Below are positions 16,217 to 25,293 of a stretch of DNA of 64,000 bases, piece by piece (positions within the stretch are counted from its first letter, which is position 1; each line of letters starts with the position of its first letter). This DNA comes from an uncultured Mailhella sp. (GTDB lineage Bacteria > Desulfobacterota > Desulfovibrionia > Desulfovibrionales > Desulfovibrionaceae), in contig NZ_OZ007001.1 of the NCBI RefSeq assembly GCF_963931295.1, positions 2,125,001 through 2,189,000 on the forward strand, given 5' to 3'. The position numbers were made by a program, and so were the translations under genes. The notes beneath the pieces were generated by a model. That model had not been told where the DNA came from, ran no database searches, and saw only the letters and a list, made by a program, of their open reading frames with translations.

Positions 16217-17668
16217 TCAGGATTCGAGAAGAGCGGCGACGATGCCGAGGGCCCGGGCCAGATCCTTGCGCCGCAGAACGCCGCCGAGCGCCAGGCGCAC
16301 GCCGTTTTCCCGGGGCGCGTGGCCCATGAGAAAATGCTCGCCTTCGGCCACGAGCACGCCTTTTTCGAGCGCGGCCTTGGCAAAGGCCCTGCCCGTCCAG
16401 GAATCGGGAAGTTCAAGCCAGCAGAAGAATCCCGTGGCGCGGGACACGAGCGGATACCCGTCCAGAATTTCGCGGGCCGCGGCGTTGCGCGCGGCGGCTT
16501 CTTCGCGTTTGGCGGCGAGGGTTCTGTCCGCCGTGCCGTCGGAGATCCACTGGGCGGCGAGCTCGGCCATGAGCGGCGGCACCATGGATATGGTGTAGGA
16601 GAGGGTGCGTTCCAGTTCGTCCAGGGTGTGCTGCGGCGGGCACAGATAGGCCACGCGCAGCCCGCCGCCCAGAATTTCGCTGGTGGCCGCAATGAAGCAG
16701 GTTCTTTCCGGGGCCAGCGCGGCAAAGGGAAGCGCTGGCGTCGGCGGATTCAGGGCCAGGGCGTACACGTCGTCCTCAATGATGAACACGTCGTGCCTGC
16801 GGCAGACTTCCACAATGTCCTTGCGGCGGGATTCGGGCATGCGCGTGAGCGTGGGATTGCGGCAGGAGGGCATGAGATACACGGCCTTCACGCCTCCGGA
16901 GCGGCAGGCGCTCTCCAGCGCGTCCGGCAGCATGCCGCACGCGTCGGTGCGCACGGGCGCAAGCGGCAGACGCAGCCGCCAGGAGAGTTCGCGCAGCAGC
17001 GGATAGCTCAGGTTTTCCACGGCTATCCTGTCGCCGGGCGTACACAGGGTGGCGAGTATGGTCATGAGCGCGTGCTGAGAGCCTGCGCACACCAAAAGAT
17101 CGCGGCCCGAGGCTGGCACGCCGTAGCGCCGCGCCCAGAGCGCGCCTGCCTCGCGGTGTCGATCCATGCCCGCCGGGCGATGGTAGCTCTGAAGCTCCGC
17201 AAGTTCTCTGTCGCTCAGGCGGCGCAGAAGGTTGCCGAGCGCCTTGTGCAGCGAAGGATTCAGCGACTCGAACGGCGCAATGAAGCCGAGATTCCAGCGC
17301 GGCTCCGCGCTGGAATCTCCGTCGGACGGCGCGGCGGCCTCGGCGTCCGGCCACTGCGTGGACGGCGGCAGCGGCGCCGGAGGCGGCATGACGTCCACAT
17401 CCGAGCCTGTGGAACTCACAAACGTTCCCCGCCCCGTCACGCCGGCCACGAGTCCTCGGCGCGCCGCTTCGGCATAGCCGTGGGTGGCGGTTCCCGTGGT
17501 GACTTTAAGCTCTGCGGCAAGGGCCCGCTGCGTGGGCAGAGCGTCGCCGGGCTTGAACAGCCCTTCGCGGACGGCTTCTTCCAGCGCCGCGGCCACGCGC
17601 TGATAGCGGCAGGGCGCGTCGGCCTCGTCGTAGAGCGTGCGCAGTCTGCGCATTTTTTCTTCCTGCAT
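16217..17668 (-). CDS. pdxR: PdxR-type MocR regulator (GntR-HTH/aminotransferase fusion)
   Basis: 483 residues from the chosen start (ATG 17668, GGAGA upstream; 17653 is an alternative). The N-terminal winged-helix GntR domain contains YQRVAAALEEAVREGLF and LPTQRALAAELKVTTGTA, joined by a linker to a fold-type-I aminotransferase domain (NPTLTRMP, IIEDDVYALAL, GGLRVAYL). It is divergent from pdxS-pdxT, the arrangement of PdxR regulators that sense pyridoxal phosphate and control PLP synthesis. Odd: where MocR proteins have the PLP lysine (SK...GLR), this protein reads ATSEILGGGLRV, with Glu331 (codon 16676-16678) instead of Lys. Confidence 0.87.
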   Translation of the reverse strand: MQEEKMRRLRTLYDEADAPCRYQRVAAALEEAVREGLFKPGDALPTQRALAAELKVTTGTATHGYAEAARRGLVAGVTGRGTFVSSTGSDVDVMPPPAPLPPSTQWPDAEAAAPSDGDSSAEPRWNLGFIAPFESLNPSLHKALGNLLRRLSDRELAELQSYHRPAGMDRHREAGALWARRYGVPASGRDLLVCAGSQHALMTILATLCTPGDRIAVENLSYPLLRELSWRLRLPLAPVRTDACGMLPDALESACRSGGVKAVYLMPSCRNPTLTRMPESRRKDIVEVCRRHDVFIIEDDVYALALNPPTPALPFAALAPERTCFIAATSEILGGGLRVAYLCPPQHTLDELERTLSYTISMVPPLMAELAAQWISDGTADRTLAAKREEAAARNAAAREILDGYPLVSRATGFFCWLELPDSWTGRAFAKAALEKGVLVAEGEHFLMGHAPRENGVRLALGGVLRRKDLARALGIVAALLES

Positions 17669-17733
17669 CCTGTTCTCCCGGTTGCGCCGGACGGCGTGAC
17701 GGCGCTGAAATGTAGCAATGTTTTTTGTATGCA

Positions 17734-17751
17734 TGACAATATTAATTGTCA
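17734..17751. promoter_or_regulatory. inverted repeat in the pdxR-pdxS intergenic region
   Basis: TGACAAT-ATTA-ATTGTCA: 7-bp arms with a 4-base spacer in the divergent region, about 65 bases from the pdxR start and 115 from pdxS. Candidate operator for PdxR or part of overlapping promoters (both arms contain TTGTCA on one strand). Confidence 0.45.
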
Positions 17752-17864
17752 CCGTATTGCCGCATTTTCTGGAAAACGGCAAGTCGGAAGCGTAGTACCG
17801 GATCTGCCGAAAGGCGGAAAAGCGCAGCTTTTTCCGCGCTGACGTTTATTCAAGGAGAATCATC

Positions 17865-18746
17865 ATGGAAAAGAATACGTTTCGACTCAAGAGCGGTCTT
17901 GCGGAAATGCTGAAGGGCGGCGTGATCATGGACGTCACCACGCCGGAACAGGCGGTGATCGCCCAGGAGGCGGGTGCCTGCGCCGTCATGGCGCTGGAAA
18001 AGGTGCCGGCCGACATCCGCAGGGCGGGCGGCGTGGCGCGCATGGCCGATCCGGCCGTGGTGAAGAGCATCATGGCCGCGGTGAGCATTCCCGTCATGGC
18101 CAAGGTCCGCATCGGACACATCGCCGAAGCGCGCATTCTGGAGCAGCTCGGCGTGGATTACATCGACGAGAGCGAAGTGCTCACGCCCGCGGACGAGAAT
18201 TTTCATCTGAACAAGCGCGAATTCAAGACGCCCTTCGTGTGCGGCGCGCGCAATCTGGGCGAAGCGCTGCGGCGCATCGCCGAGGGCGCGGCCATGATAC
18301 GCACCAAGGGCGAACCCGGCACCGGCAACGTGGTGGAAGCCGTGCGGCACATGCGCATGGTCACGGGCGAGCTGAGACGCCTGCTTTCGCTGCCGGAAGA
18401 GGAAGTGCCGGGCTTTGCCAAGGAAATCGGCGCGCCGCTGGAACTGCTTCACATCGTGCGCGAGAAGGGCGCTCTGCCCGTGGTGAACTTTGCGGCGGGC
18501 GGCATATCCACGCCTGCCGACGCCGCGCTTATGATGCAGCTCGGCTGCGACGGCATTTTCGTGGGCTCGGGCATTTTCAAGTCGTCGGATCCGGCGCGCT
18601 TTGCCAAGGCCATTGTGACCGCCACCACCAACTACAACGATCCGGCCGTGCTTGCGGAAGTGTCGGAAGGGCTCGGCGAGGCCATGCCCGGCCTTGAAAT
18701 TTCGACCATTGCCCCGGAACAGCGCATGCAGGAGCGGGGATGGTAG
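17865..18746 (+). CDS. pdxS: pyridoxal 5'-phosphate synthase subunit PdxS
   Basis: 293-residue synthase subunit that forms PLP from ribose 5-phosphate, glyceraldehyde 3-phosphate and ammonia as a dodecameric barrel. The catalytic lysines are visible at K80 (VMAKVRIGH) and K148 ([12 protein letters not shown]), and Asp23 (VIMDVTT) is present. Length is standard. CAAGGAG precedes the ATG. The stop overlaps the pdxT start by seven bases. It is expected to be controlled by the divergent PdxR. Confidence 0.98.
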   Translation: MEKNTFRLKSGLAEMLKGGVIMDVTTPEQAVIAQEAGACAVMALEKVPADIRRAGGVARMADPAVVKSIMAAVSIPVMAKVRIGHIAEARILEQLGVDYIDESEVLTPADENFHLNKREFKTPFVCGARNLGEALRRIAEGAAMIRTKGEPGTGNVVEAVRHMRMVTGELRRLLSLPEEEVPGFAKEIGAPLELLHIVREKGALPVVNFAAGGISTPADAALMMQLGCDGIFVGSGIFKSSDPARFAKAIVTATTNYNDPAVLAEVSEGLGEAMPGLEISTIAPEQRMQERGW

Positions 18747-19387
18747 ACGAACTTCACATCGGCGTGCTGGCGCTCCAGGGGGCGTTTCGGGAACACTGCG
18801 CGGCGCTGGAGCGCTGTGGGGCGAGGGTGACGCAGGTGCGTCGGCCGCTTTCTTCGTCGCCGCTCGCCGGGCTTGAGCAGTTCGACGGAATGGTGCTGCC
18901 CGGCGGCGAGAGCACGACCATGGGCAGGCTGCTTGTGGATGAAGGCCTGCTGGAACCCCTGCGGCTCTGCGGAGTTCGGGGCATGCCCGTGTACGGAAGC
19001 TGCGCGGGACTCATTCTGCTGAGTCGCGAGGTGGAAGGGCCGGACGGCGCGCTTCTGGATCAGCCCCGGCTCGGCCTGCTTGACGCCCGGGTGAGGCGCA
19101 ACGCCTTCGGACGGCAGACCGACAGCTTTGAAACCGTGCTGAACGTGTGCGGCGTGGCCGACGATGAGGAGGCGGTGTTCATACGCGCGCCGATCATCGT
19201 GTCCTGCGGGCCGCAGGTGGATGTGCTCGCCCGGGTGGAAGGGCCGCTCGGCATGAGCCCTGCGGCAGTACGGCAGGAAAATGTGCTCGCCACGTCGTTT
19301 CATCCTGAGCTCACGAGCGATCTTCGTTTTCATGCGTACTTTCTGAGCCTGTGCCGCGCATGGCGGGAGTCCGGCGGCGCAGTGTAA
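18740..19387 (+). CDS. pdxT: pyridoxal 5'-phosphate synthase glutaminase subunit PdxT
   Basis: 215-residue glutamine amidotransferase that supplies ammonia to PdxS. The class I triad is present: Cys88 in [10 protein letters not shown] and His/Glu in [11 protein letters not shown]; the PdxT signature [13 protein letters not shown] is at about 54. It begins inside the end of pdxS, showing coupled translation, and is followed by a terminator. Confidence 0.97.
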   Translation: MVDELHIGVLALQGAFREHCAALERCGARVTQVRRPLSSSPLAGLEQFDGMVLPGGESTTMGRLLVDEGLLEPLRLCGVRGMPVYGSCAGLILLSREVEGPDGALLDQPRLGLLDARVRRNAFGRQTDSFETVLNVCGVADDEEAVFIRAPIIVSCGPQVDVLARVEGPLGMSPAAVRQENVLATSFHPELTSDLRFHAYFLSLCRAWRESGGAV

Positions 19388-19404
19388 GGCGTTTCTCTCG
19401 CGTA

Positions 19405-19430
19405 AGGCCCCGGGAAATCCGGGGTCTTTT
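19405..19430 (+). terminator. terminator after pdxST
   Basis: AGGCCCCGG pairs with CCGGGGTCT around a GAAAT loop, followed by TTTT, about 20 bases after the pdxT stop. Confidence 0.8.
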
Positions 19431-19503
19431 CGTTTGCGAAAGAAGGGCAAAGGGCATACAAGAGAAGGAGGCTTGAAACGGCAAAACATTTCAGGAGTTT
19501 CCC

Positions 19504-20118
19504 ATGCCCGTGATAACCCTTCCCTTCGGACCTCTGGAAGCGAACTGCTACATCGTGCACAACGGCAAGGACGCCGTGGTGTTCGATCCTTCCATTGAGA
19601 CCGATCTTGTGCTGAAGAGCATTTCCGACAACGGCCTCACGCTGCGCGCCGTGGCGCTCACGCATCTGCACTGCGACCACTGCATCGGCTGCGCGGACAT
19701 GACCCGCGCCACGGGCATGCTGCCGCTGGTCGGCGCGGAAGACTGGGCCGAGCGTTCCCTGCTGCTGTGCAAGGGCATGTGCTTCGGCATGAATCTGAAG
19801 CCCTTCGAGGCCGAGGTGCTCGCTCCCGGCGAGGTGACCTGGGGCAGTCTTTCGTGCCGCGTCATGCACACGCCCGGTCATTCGTCGGGCAGCCTCTGCT
19901 ACTATTTCCCCGATCTCGGCCTCGTGCTCACGGGCGATCTTCTGTTCTTCCGTTCCGTGGGGCGCACCGACCTGCCCGGCGGCAACGGCGACGATCTGGT
20001 GAAGTCCCTGCGCGAGATCATCTACAAGCTGCCCGGCAACGTGATGGTTTATCCCGGTCACGGCCCGGAAACCAGCGTGGGCTACGAAGCCGCGCACAAC
20101 TGCTACTGCACGCTCTGA
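19504..20118 (+). CDS. MBL-fold metal-dependent hydrolase (glyoxalase II-like)
   Basis: 204 residues of the metallo-beta-lactamase superfamily. The metal motif THLHCDHCIGC (about 58-68) is HxHxDH, with further ligands in MHTPGHSSGSLCY, LVLTGDLLF and VYPGHGPETS, the glyoxalase II/YcbL-like arrangement. Such proteins often hydrolyse thioesters; the substrate is not determined. CAGGAG precedes the ATG. The region 20119-20382 after it has no gene. Confidence 0.9.
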   Translation: MPVITLPFGPLEANCYIVHNGKDAVVFDPSIETDLVLKSISDNGLTLRAVALTHLHCDHCIGCADMTRATGMLPLVGAEDWAERSLLLCKGMCFGMNLKPFEAEVLAPGEVTWGSLSCRVMHTPGHSSGSLCYYFPDLGLVLTGDLLFFRSVGRTDLPGGNGDDLVKSLREIIYKLPGNVMVYPGHGPETSVGYEAAHNCYCTL

Positions 20119-20382
20119 GGCTTCGCCCGCTGCGCCGGGCGTTGCGTCCGGCGCTGCGCCGAAAGCCCCGCGTTTCGCCCCGAGCAGGGGCGGCGCGATG
20201 CGCTGTGCCGGGCGCAAGGCGCATGTCGTCGCAACGCGTGCTGCTTTGAGAAAATGGCGTCCTGATTCCGGCCGGTAGCGGCGCATTCAGGCGAAGGCCC
20301 GTCTTTTGGGCGAGGAAGTCGCCGTTCTTGCAACGTGCGGCGGAGCCTTGGCAGAGAGCAGGAAAAGGGAAGGGGAAAAGGT

Positions 20383-20955
20383 ATGATCGAGCCGGTGTTT
20401 CTGGCGTCGTGCAGTCCTCGCCGGGGCGGCAACAGCGATGCCGCCGCGCGTTTGGTGCGGCAGGCTCTCGGCGCGCCGTGCAGGGATTTTCGCATTGCGG
20501 ACGAGGGCGTTCGGCCCTGCGTTTCCTGCGGCTTCTGCGACGCGCATCCCGGCCTCTGCGCGCTCGACGCGCCGGGCGACGGCGCAGGGGCGCTTTTTGA
20601 CGCCGTGTGCCGCGCGCCTTTGAGCGTGCTGGTTTCGCCCGTGTATTTTTATCATCTGCCGGCGCAGGCCAAGGCGTGGATCGACCGCGCGCAGCGCTTC
20701 TGGAAGTGCGCGGACAAGCCCGGAGGCGGACGCCCGGTCACGGCCGTGCTCATCGGCGCGCGGCCTCGCGGCGACAAGCTCTTCGAGGGCGCGGAGCGCA
20801 CGCTGCGCTACATGGCCCTCGCTCTCGGGCTGGAATGGGTGGAGCCGCTTCGTCTCTACGGCCTCGACGGGCCGGATGATCTGGCGGGCCATGCGGAGGC
20901 TTCGGCGCGCGTGGTCGAATTTGCCGCAAGTCTTTCCCGTTTTGTGCTGCCGTGA
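20383..20955 (+). CDS. flavodoxin-like NAD(P)H-dependent FMN reductase
   Basis: 190 residues with a flavodoxin-like fold: the FMN phosphate loop region is ASCSPRRGGNSDAAARLV, and SPVYFYHLPAQAKAWIDR is the typical substrate/flavin strand of NADPH-dependent FMN reductases (iron-sulfur flavoprotein relatives). A cysteine cluster CVSCGFCDAHPGLC lies near residues 45-58, as in that subgroup, and may bind a cofactor. Its GTGA stop overlaps the comF start by four bases. The physiological role is unknown. Confidence 0.82.
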   Translation: MIEPVFLASCSPRRGGNSDAAARLVRQALGAPCRDFRIADEGVRPCVSCGFCDAHPGLCALDAPGDGAGALFDAVCRAPLSVLVSPVYFYHLPAQAKAWIDRAQRFWKCADKPGGGRPVTAVLIGARPRGDKLFEGAERTLRYMALALGLEWVEPLRLYGLDGPDDLAGHAEASARVVEFAASLSRFVLP

Positions 20956-21764
20956 GGGGCGCGAATTTTTTTCATGCGGCCGACCGGGCGCTGCGATTTC
21001 TGGGGCTTTTGGAGCGGCGCTGCGCGGCCTGCCGCGAGCCCTTTGAACCGCCTTCGGCTCCGGATTGGCCCGTGCCTGAGGTGGAAGACGTTCTGGCGCA
21101 GCTCTTCTGCCCCGACTGCCGGAAAAGACTGCGCCCGCGCACCACGGGATTCTGTCCGTACTGCGGAGAGCCCTCTCTTCTGGAGGATGCGCCCTGCATG
21201 CCCTGCGATCACTGTCTGCGGACGCTGCCGCCGTGGCAGGAATTTCTTTTTTTCGGCGTGTACGACGATCTTTTGCGCGATCTGGTGCTGCGGGCGAAGT
21301 TCGGCGGATCGCTGGCCGTGCTCGACGCGCTCGGCCGGGTGTTTGCGGCCGTATGCGCGAATCACTACGCGGTGACGAGCAGGCCGGACGTCATTGTGCC
21401 CATGCCGCTGGATCGGGCCAGACTGTGCAGCCGGGGTTTCAATCAGTGTCGGGAAATGGTCAGGCGCGCGTCTGCGGCTCTCGGCGTGCCGGTGCGCGTC
21501 GATCTGCTCGTGAAAACGATTTCCCTCACGCCGCAGTCGCTGCTGAACAGGGAGCAGCGCAGTCTCATGAAGCAGCCCTTTGAAGCCTCGGACAAGGTGA
21601 AGGGGCTGCACGTTCTGCTTGTGGACGACATCTGCACCACGGGAGCCACGATGGAACGGGCCGCGGAACGGCTTCTGGAAGCGGGAGCGAGACGCGTGGA
21701 TGCGGCCGTGCTGGCGCGCGCCTCCCGCCATGCGCGAAGCGTTGCCGGGCCCGCCTTGCCATGA
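20952..21764 (+). CDS. comF: ComF family phosphoribosyltransferase-like protein
   Basis: 270 residues. An N-terminal zinc-ribbon (CAAC, CPDC, CPYC, CMPCDHC cysteine pairs) is followed by a PRTase domain with the PRPP loop HVLLVDDICTTGATM near residue 220, as in ComF/GntX proteins linked to DNA uptake or recombination. It starts with GTG overlapping the previous stop (GTGA), so translation is coupled. Confidence 0.92.
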   Translation: MRGANFFHAADRALRFLGLLERRCAACREPFEPPSAPDWPVPEVEDVLAQLFCPDCRKRLRPRTTGFCPYCGEPSLLEDAPCMPCDHCLRTLPPWQEFLFFGVYDDLLRDLVLRAKFGGSLAVLDALGRVFAAVCANHYAVTSRPDVIVPMPLDRARLCSRGFNQCREMVRRASAALGVPVRVDLLVKTISLTPQSLLNREQRSLMKQPFEASDKVKGLHVLLVDDICTTGATMERAAERLLEAGARRVDAAVLARASRHARSVAGPALP

Positions 21765-21820
21765 GGGCCTTCGCCTGCTATGCATAACGCCGGAAAACGC
21801 CGCTTGTTTAAGGATATCCC

Positions 21821-22912
21821 ATGTCAGAACTTCCCATTCGCCCCGACGCCCCGTGGCTGGCTCCGCTGGCCGGCTGGTCCGATCTGCCCTTCCGGCTGCT
21901 CTGCCGGGAAATGGGCGCCGCCGTGTGCTGCACGGAAATGGTGAGCGCCAAGGGACTGGTCTATGGAGGGCGCAATACCGAAGAGCTGCTTGCCACCACG
22001 CCCGAAGAGGGCGATGCGCTGGAAGACGGCAGCACGGCGTGCGATCATCCGCTGGTGGTGCAGATTTTCGGCGCGGAAGCGTCGTTCATGGAACAGGCCG
22101 TGCGCATTCTGCGCGAGCGGGGATTTTCATGGTTCGACGTGAACATGGGCTGTTCCGTGCCCAAGGTGACCAAGACCGGCGCGGGCGCGGCCATGCTGCG
22201 CGACGTGCCGAACGCTCTTTGCGTGGCCGAGGCCGTGGTGCGGGCCGCCGGAGCGGGTCGCGTCGGATTCAAGATCCGCCTCGGCTGGGATGCCGAGCAT
22301 GAAGTCTATCTGGATCTGGCCCGTCGTCTTGCCGATCTCGGCGCAGGCTGGATCACGCTGCATCCCCGCCACGCAACGCAGGGATTTTCCGGCTCTCCCC
22401 GGCATGAGGCCGTGGCCGAGCTGGCCGAGGCGCTTTCTGTTCCCGTGATTGCCAGCGGCGATCTTTTCACCGCGGCGGACGGCATACGCGTGCTGCGGGA
22501 AACCGGCGCGTCGTCGGTCATGTACGCCAGAGGCGCGCTCAAGAATCCGGCCGTGTTCGCCGAACACGCCGCCATGATCCGCGCCGGAGCCATGGAAGGG
22601 GAACTGCCTCCTTCTTCCGGCATCGTCTGCGACAGCTCCCGGAAGCTCGACGCGCAGCACGCCTGCGACGTGCTCGACGATCTGCCCGCGGACCGCGCCT
22701 CCCTGGCCCGGGTGATACGCCGTCATGCGGCGCTGGCCCGCCGTTACGCGCCGCAGCATGCGCTTTTGAAAATGCACACCTTCGTGCCGCGCTACGTCAA
22801 GAATCTGGACGGCGCGCGGGCTCTGCGGCAGGAAATCGTGACCTGTCGCGACTGGGATGCGCTGAACGACATTCTGGAACGGCATCTGGGCGTTGTCTGC
22901 GCCGATTGCTGA
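21821..22912 (+). CDS. dus: tRNA-dihydrouridine synthase
   Basis: 363 residues. FMN-dependent enzyme that reduces uridines in tRNA D-loops. N-terminal LAPLAGWSDLPFR is the flavin-binding start, and the catalytic Cys lies in DVNMGCSVPKVTKTGAGAAM. FKIRLGWD and HPRHATQGFSG are further barrel signatures, and VIASGDLFTAADG binds the FMN phosphate. Closest to DusB-type proteins. AAGGATATCCC precedes the ATG. Confidence 0.93.
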   Translation: MSELPIRPDAPWLAPLAGWSDLPFRLLCREMGAAVCCTEMVSAKGLVYGGRNTEELLATTPEEGDALEDGSTACDHPLVVQIFGAEASFMEQAVRILRERGFSWFDVNMGCSVPKVTKTGAGAAMLRDVPNALCVAEAVVRAAGAGRVGFKIRLGWDAEHEVYLDLARRLADLGAGWITLHPRHATQGFSGSPRHEAVAELAEALSVPVIASGDLFTAADGIRVLRETGASSVMYARGALKNPAVFAEHAAMIRAGAMEGELPPSSGIVCDSSRKLDAQHACDVLDDLPADRASLARVIRRHAALARRYAPQHALLKMHTFVPRYVKNLDGARALRQEIVTCRDWDALNDILERHLGVVCADC

Positions 22913-23020
22913 AGGCGGTCGTCGGCCGCACAGGCGCGTTTCGCGACGCGCTCCGTTGTCCGGCCCGGCCGGAAATAACATCGTCAAGGAAACTGACCGC
23001 GCTGCGGCCGAGGATTGTTC

Positions 23021-24124
23021 ATGTCCGATGCAAGCAAAGTGAATCTCTGCGATCTTCCGTATCCCGCCCTTGAACGTTTTGTGGTGGAGCGGCTCGGCTT
23101 CAAGAAGTTCCGCGCCGTGCAGATATGGCAGTGGATATGGGTGAAGAACGTGTCCGGCTTCGACGCCATGACCGACATCTCCCAGAACGACAGGGCCCGT
23201 CTTGCGGAAATCGCCGACATACGCTGGCCCTCCGTGGCCGACGTGCGCGTAAGCTCCGACGGCACCACCAAGTTTCTTCTTGAGCTCGCCGACGGCGAAC
23301 TTGTGGAAACGGTGCTCATTCCCAGCGATGCGCCCAAGCGCCCCAACGATCTTTCCGTGCGCATGACGCAGTGCGTGTCCACGCAGGTGGGCTGCGCCAT
23401 GGCCTGTTCCTTCTGCAGTACGGGCAGGCTCGGCTTCCGGCGCAACATGACCATGGGCGAGATTCTCGGTCAGGTACAGGTGGCGCGCGCCTACGTTCAC
23501 GACACGCAGCCCGAGAGACCCATCATCCGCAATCTTGTGTACATGGGCATGGGCGAGCCTCTGCTCAATCTGGCCACGGTCATGGATTCGCTGCGCACGC
23601 TGGAACATCCCAAGGGCCTCGCCTTCTCGCCCCGGCGCATCACGGTGTCCACCTGCGGCATCGAATCCGGCATGCGGGAATTCGGCGACAGCGGACTTGC
23701 GTTTCTCGCCGTGTCGCTGCATGCGCCCAATCAGGAGCTGCGCGAAAAGCTCATGCCCCGCGCCGCGCACTGGCCGCTTGAGGAGCTCATCAGCGCGCTG
23801 GAACAGTATCCGCTCAAGACGCGGGAACGCATCACCCTGGAATATCTGGTCATCGCCGGGGTGAACGATCAGCCGGAACACGTGAAGCAGCTCGCCCGCA
23901 TCTGCGCGAGACTCAAGGCCAAGCTGAACCTCATTCCCTACAATCCCACGCCGGGCACGCCCTATCGCGCGCCTTCGCCGGAAGAGCTTCTGCGCTTTGA
24001 AAAAGCGCTCTGGGCCAAGGACATCACGGCCATCGTGCGCAAGAGCAAAGGGCAGGACATCGAGGCGGCCTGCGGACAGCTCCGCGCCGCCCACGAGGCA
24101 AAACTGGCCGGAACCGACATGTAA
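23021..24124 (+). CDS. rlmN: dual-specificity 23S rRNA/tRNA adenine C2-methyltransferase RlmN
   Basis: 367 residues from ATG 23021 (GAGGA six bases upstream; an in-frame TTG at 23015 is less likely). Radical SAM enzyme that methylates A2503 of 23S rRNA and A37 of some tRNAs. The Fe-S cysteines are C125, C129 and C132 (CAMACSFC); the mC-type catalytic cysteines are expected in VSTCGIESGM and near the C-terminus (IEAACGQL). NLVYMGMGEPLLN is characteristic. A strong terminator follows. Confidence 0.96.
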   Translation: MSDASKVNLCDLPYPALERFVVERLGFKKFRAVQIWQWIWVKNVSGFDAMTDISQNDRARLAEIADIRWPSVADVRVSSDGTTKFLLELADGELVETVLIPSDAPKRPNDLSVRMTQCVSTQVGCAMACSFCSTGRLGFRRNMTMGEILGQVQVARAYVHDTQPERPIIRNLVYMGMGEPLLNLATVMDSLRTLEHPKGLAFSPRRITVSTCGIESGMREFGDSGLAFLAVSLHAPNQELREKLMPRAAHWPLEELISALEQYPLKTRERITLEYLVIAGVNDQPEHVKQLARICARLKAKLNLIPYNPTPGTPYRAPSPEELLRFEKALWAKDITAIVRKSKGQDIEAACGQLRAAHEAKLAGTDM

Positions 24125-24128
24125 AAGC

Positions 24129-24170
24129 AAGACCGGAAGCAGCCCAGCGGGGAACTTCCGGTCTTTTTTT
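24129..24170 (+). terminator. terminator after rlmN
   Basis: AAGACCGGAAG (24129-24139) pairs perfectly with CTTCCGGTCTT (24155-24165) and is followed by a T-run to 24170. Confidence 0.88.
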
Positions 24171-24195
24171 GCCTTGATGCTGCGAAAATGCGGGG

Positions 24196-25095
24196 CTACT
24201 TGCGCATGGCCGTGGAACTCCAGCACAGCAGGGAGCCGAGCACGATGACGGCCACGCCCTGCCAGAACGCGCCGTCGAGCTTTGCGCCTATCCACAGGGT
24301 GGCGAACAGGCAGGAGAGCACCGGCGTGAAATAGGAGGCGATGGCGAGCACGGTGATGTTGCCCCTGGTGACTCCGTAGCTCCAGGCGGCGTAGGAGCCG
24401 CCCATGGCCACGGCGCCCACCGCCACGCTCACCCAGCCCATGATCGAGGCGTGCGACAGATCGCCGAAGCCCGCAAGCCAGATGGCAGTGAACACGCACG
24501 AGTCGATGGCGAACACGATGAGCGTGGGATTCTGCCCGTTGGACCACGCCCGCGTGAGATTGGAATAGGCGGCCCAGGCCACGGCTCCGCAGAAGGCCAG
24601 CAGGTAGCTCCACGGATTGTTCTGCACGTGAAGCCATATCTGGCCGGGTTGAATGCCCTTGTCGCCGCCGAGCACGAGCATCACGCCGAGAAAGCTCACC
24701 ACGACGCCGGGAGCGATCCACCAGCGGGCCTTCTGACCGTTGAAGAGCACGGCGAAAAGCACCACGAGGCAGGGCCAGAGATAATTGACCATGCCTACTT
24801 CCACGGTCTGCTGTCCGCCGTCGGAAAGATAGAGCGACAGGCAGAAGCACAGAGAGCAGACGTTGGCCGTCGGAATGCCCAGAAAGAGATATTTTTTTGA
24901 ATAGTTCTTCAGCTTTGGCAGGCCGAGAAGAAAGAACAGAAACACGCAGGTGGAGAGGTAGAGCACGGAAAGACCGGCCGCCAGGCCGAACTCTTCCGTG
25001 ATGCTTCGCACCAGCCCGACGGACATGCCCCAGCAGACGGGGGCGGTCAGGCCGATCAGCGTGGCTTTGCTGCTTGCGGAGGGAAACAGGGACAT
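24196..25095 (-). CDS. yddG: YddG-like DMT (EamA) family exporter
   Basis: 299 residues with ten predicted membrane segments in two EamA halves. ATLIGLTAPVCWGMSVGLVR at the start and GGSYAAWSYGVTRGNITVLA in the second half resemble the aromatic amino-acid exporter YddG. Substrate is by family resemblance only. GAGG lies seven bases before the ATG. Its upstream region is divergent to the structured-RNA candidate. Confidence 0.85.
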   Translation of the reverse strand: MSLFPSASSKATLIGLTAPVCWGMSVGLVRSITEEFGLAAGLSVLYLSTCVFLFFLLGLPKLKNYSKKYLFLGIPTANVCSLCFCLSLYLSDGGQQTVEVGMVNYLWPCLVVLFAVLFNGQKARWWIAPGVVVSFLGVMLVLGGDKGIQPGQIWLHVQNNPWSYLLAFCGAVAWAAYSNLTRAWSNGQNPTLIVFAIDSCVFTAIWLAGFGDLSHASIMGWVSVAVGAVAMGGSYAAWSYGVTRGNITVLAIASYFTPVLSCLFATLWIGAKLDGAFWQGVAVIVLGSLLCWSSTAMRK

Positions 25096-25258
25096 GGAGG
25101 AGCCTCGAGGAAAAAGAAGTGCGGATTTTTTCTGACATCTTTTCTTTTTTTGTCAAGGCGTGGCAAAATAGTCAAAGGATCATCGATAGTTGAGTGGGGA
25201 TAGCCCGGCGAGGAGAAGAGGGGCTGGCTGCGCCCTGACCGGCGGCGTGATTTTTGAC

Positions 25259-25287
25259 TTGACAGAAGCGGGGGAGTTGTTCAAATT
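25259..25287 (+). promoter_or_regulatory. promoter of the structured RNA candidate
   Basis: Perfect -35 TTGACA (25259-25264), 17-base spacer and weak -10 CAAATT (25282-25287). The 20 bases at 25252-25271 are identical to 55652-55671 in the rpsF promoter, which supports a functional promoter here. Confidence 0.5.
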
Positions 25288-25293
25288 CAAATT

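Noticed and set aside
24129-24170. Sequence resembling the SRP RNA motif (CGGAAGCAGCC)
   Set aside because: It is the rlmN terminator hairpin; there is no SRP-type 100-nt fold around it.
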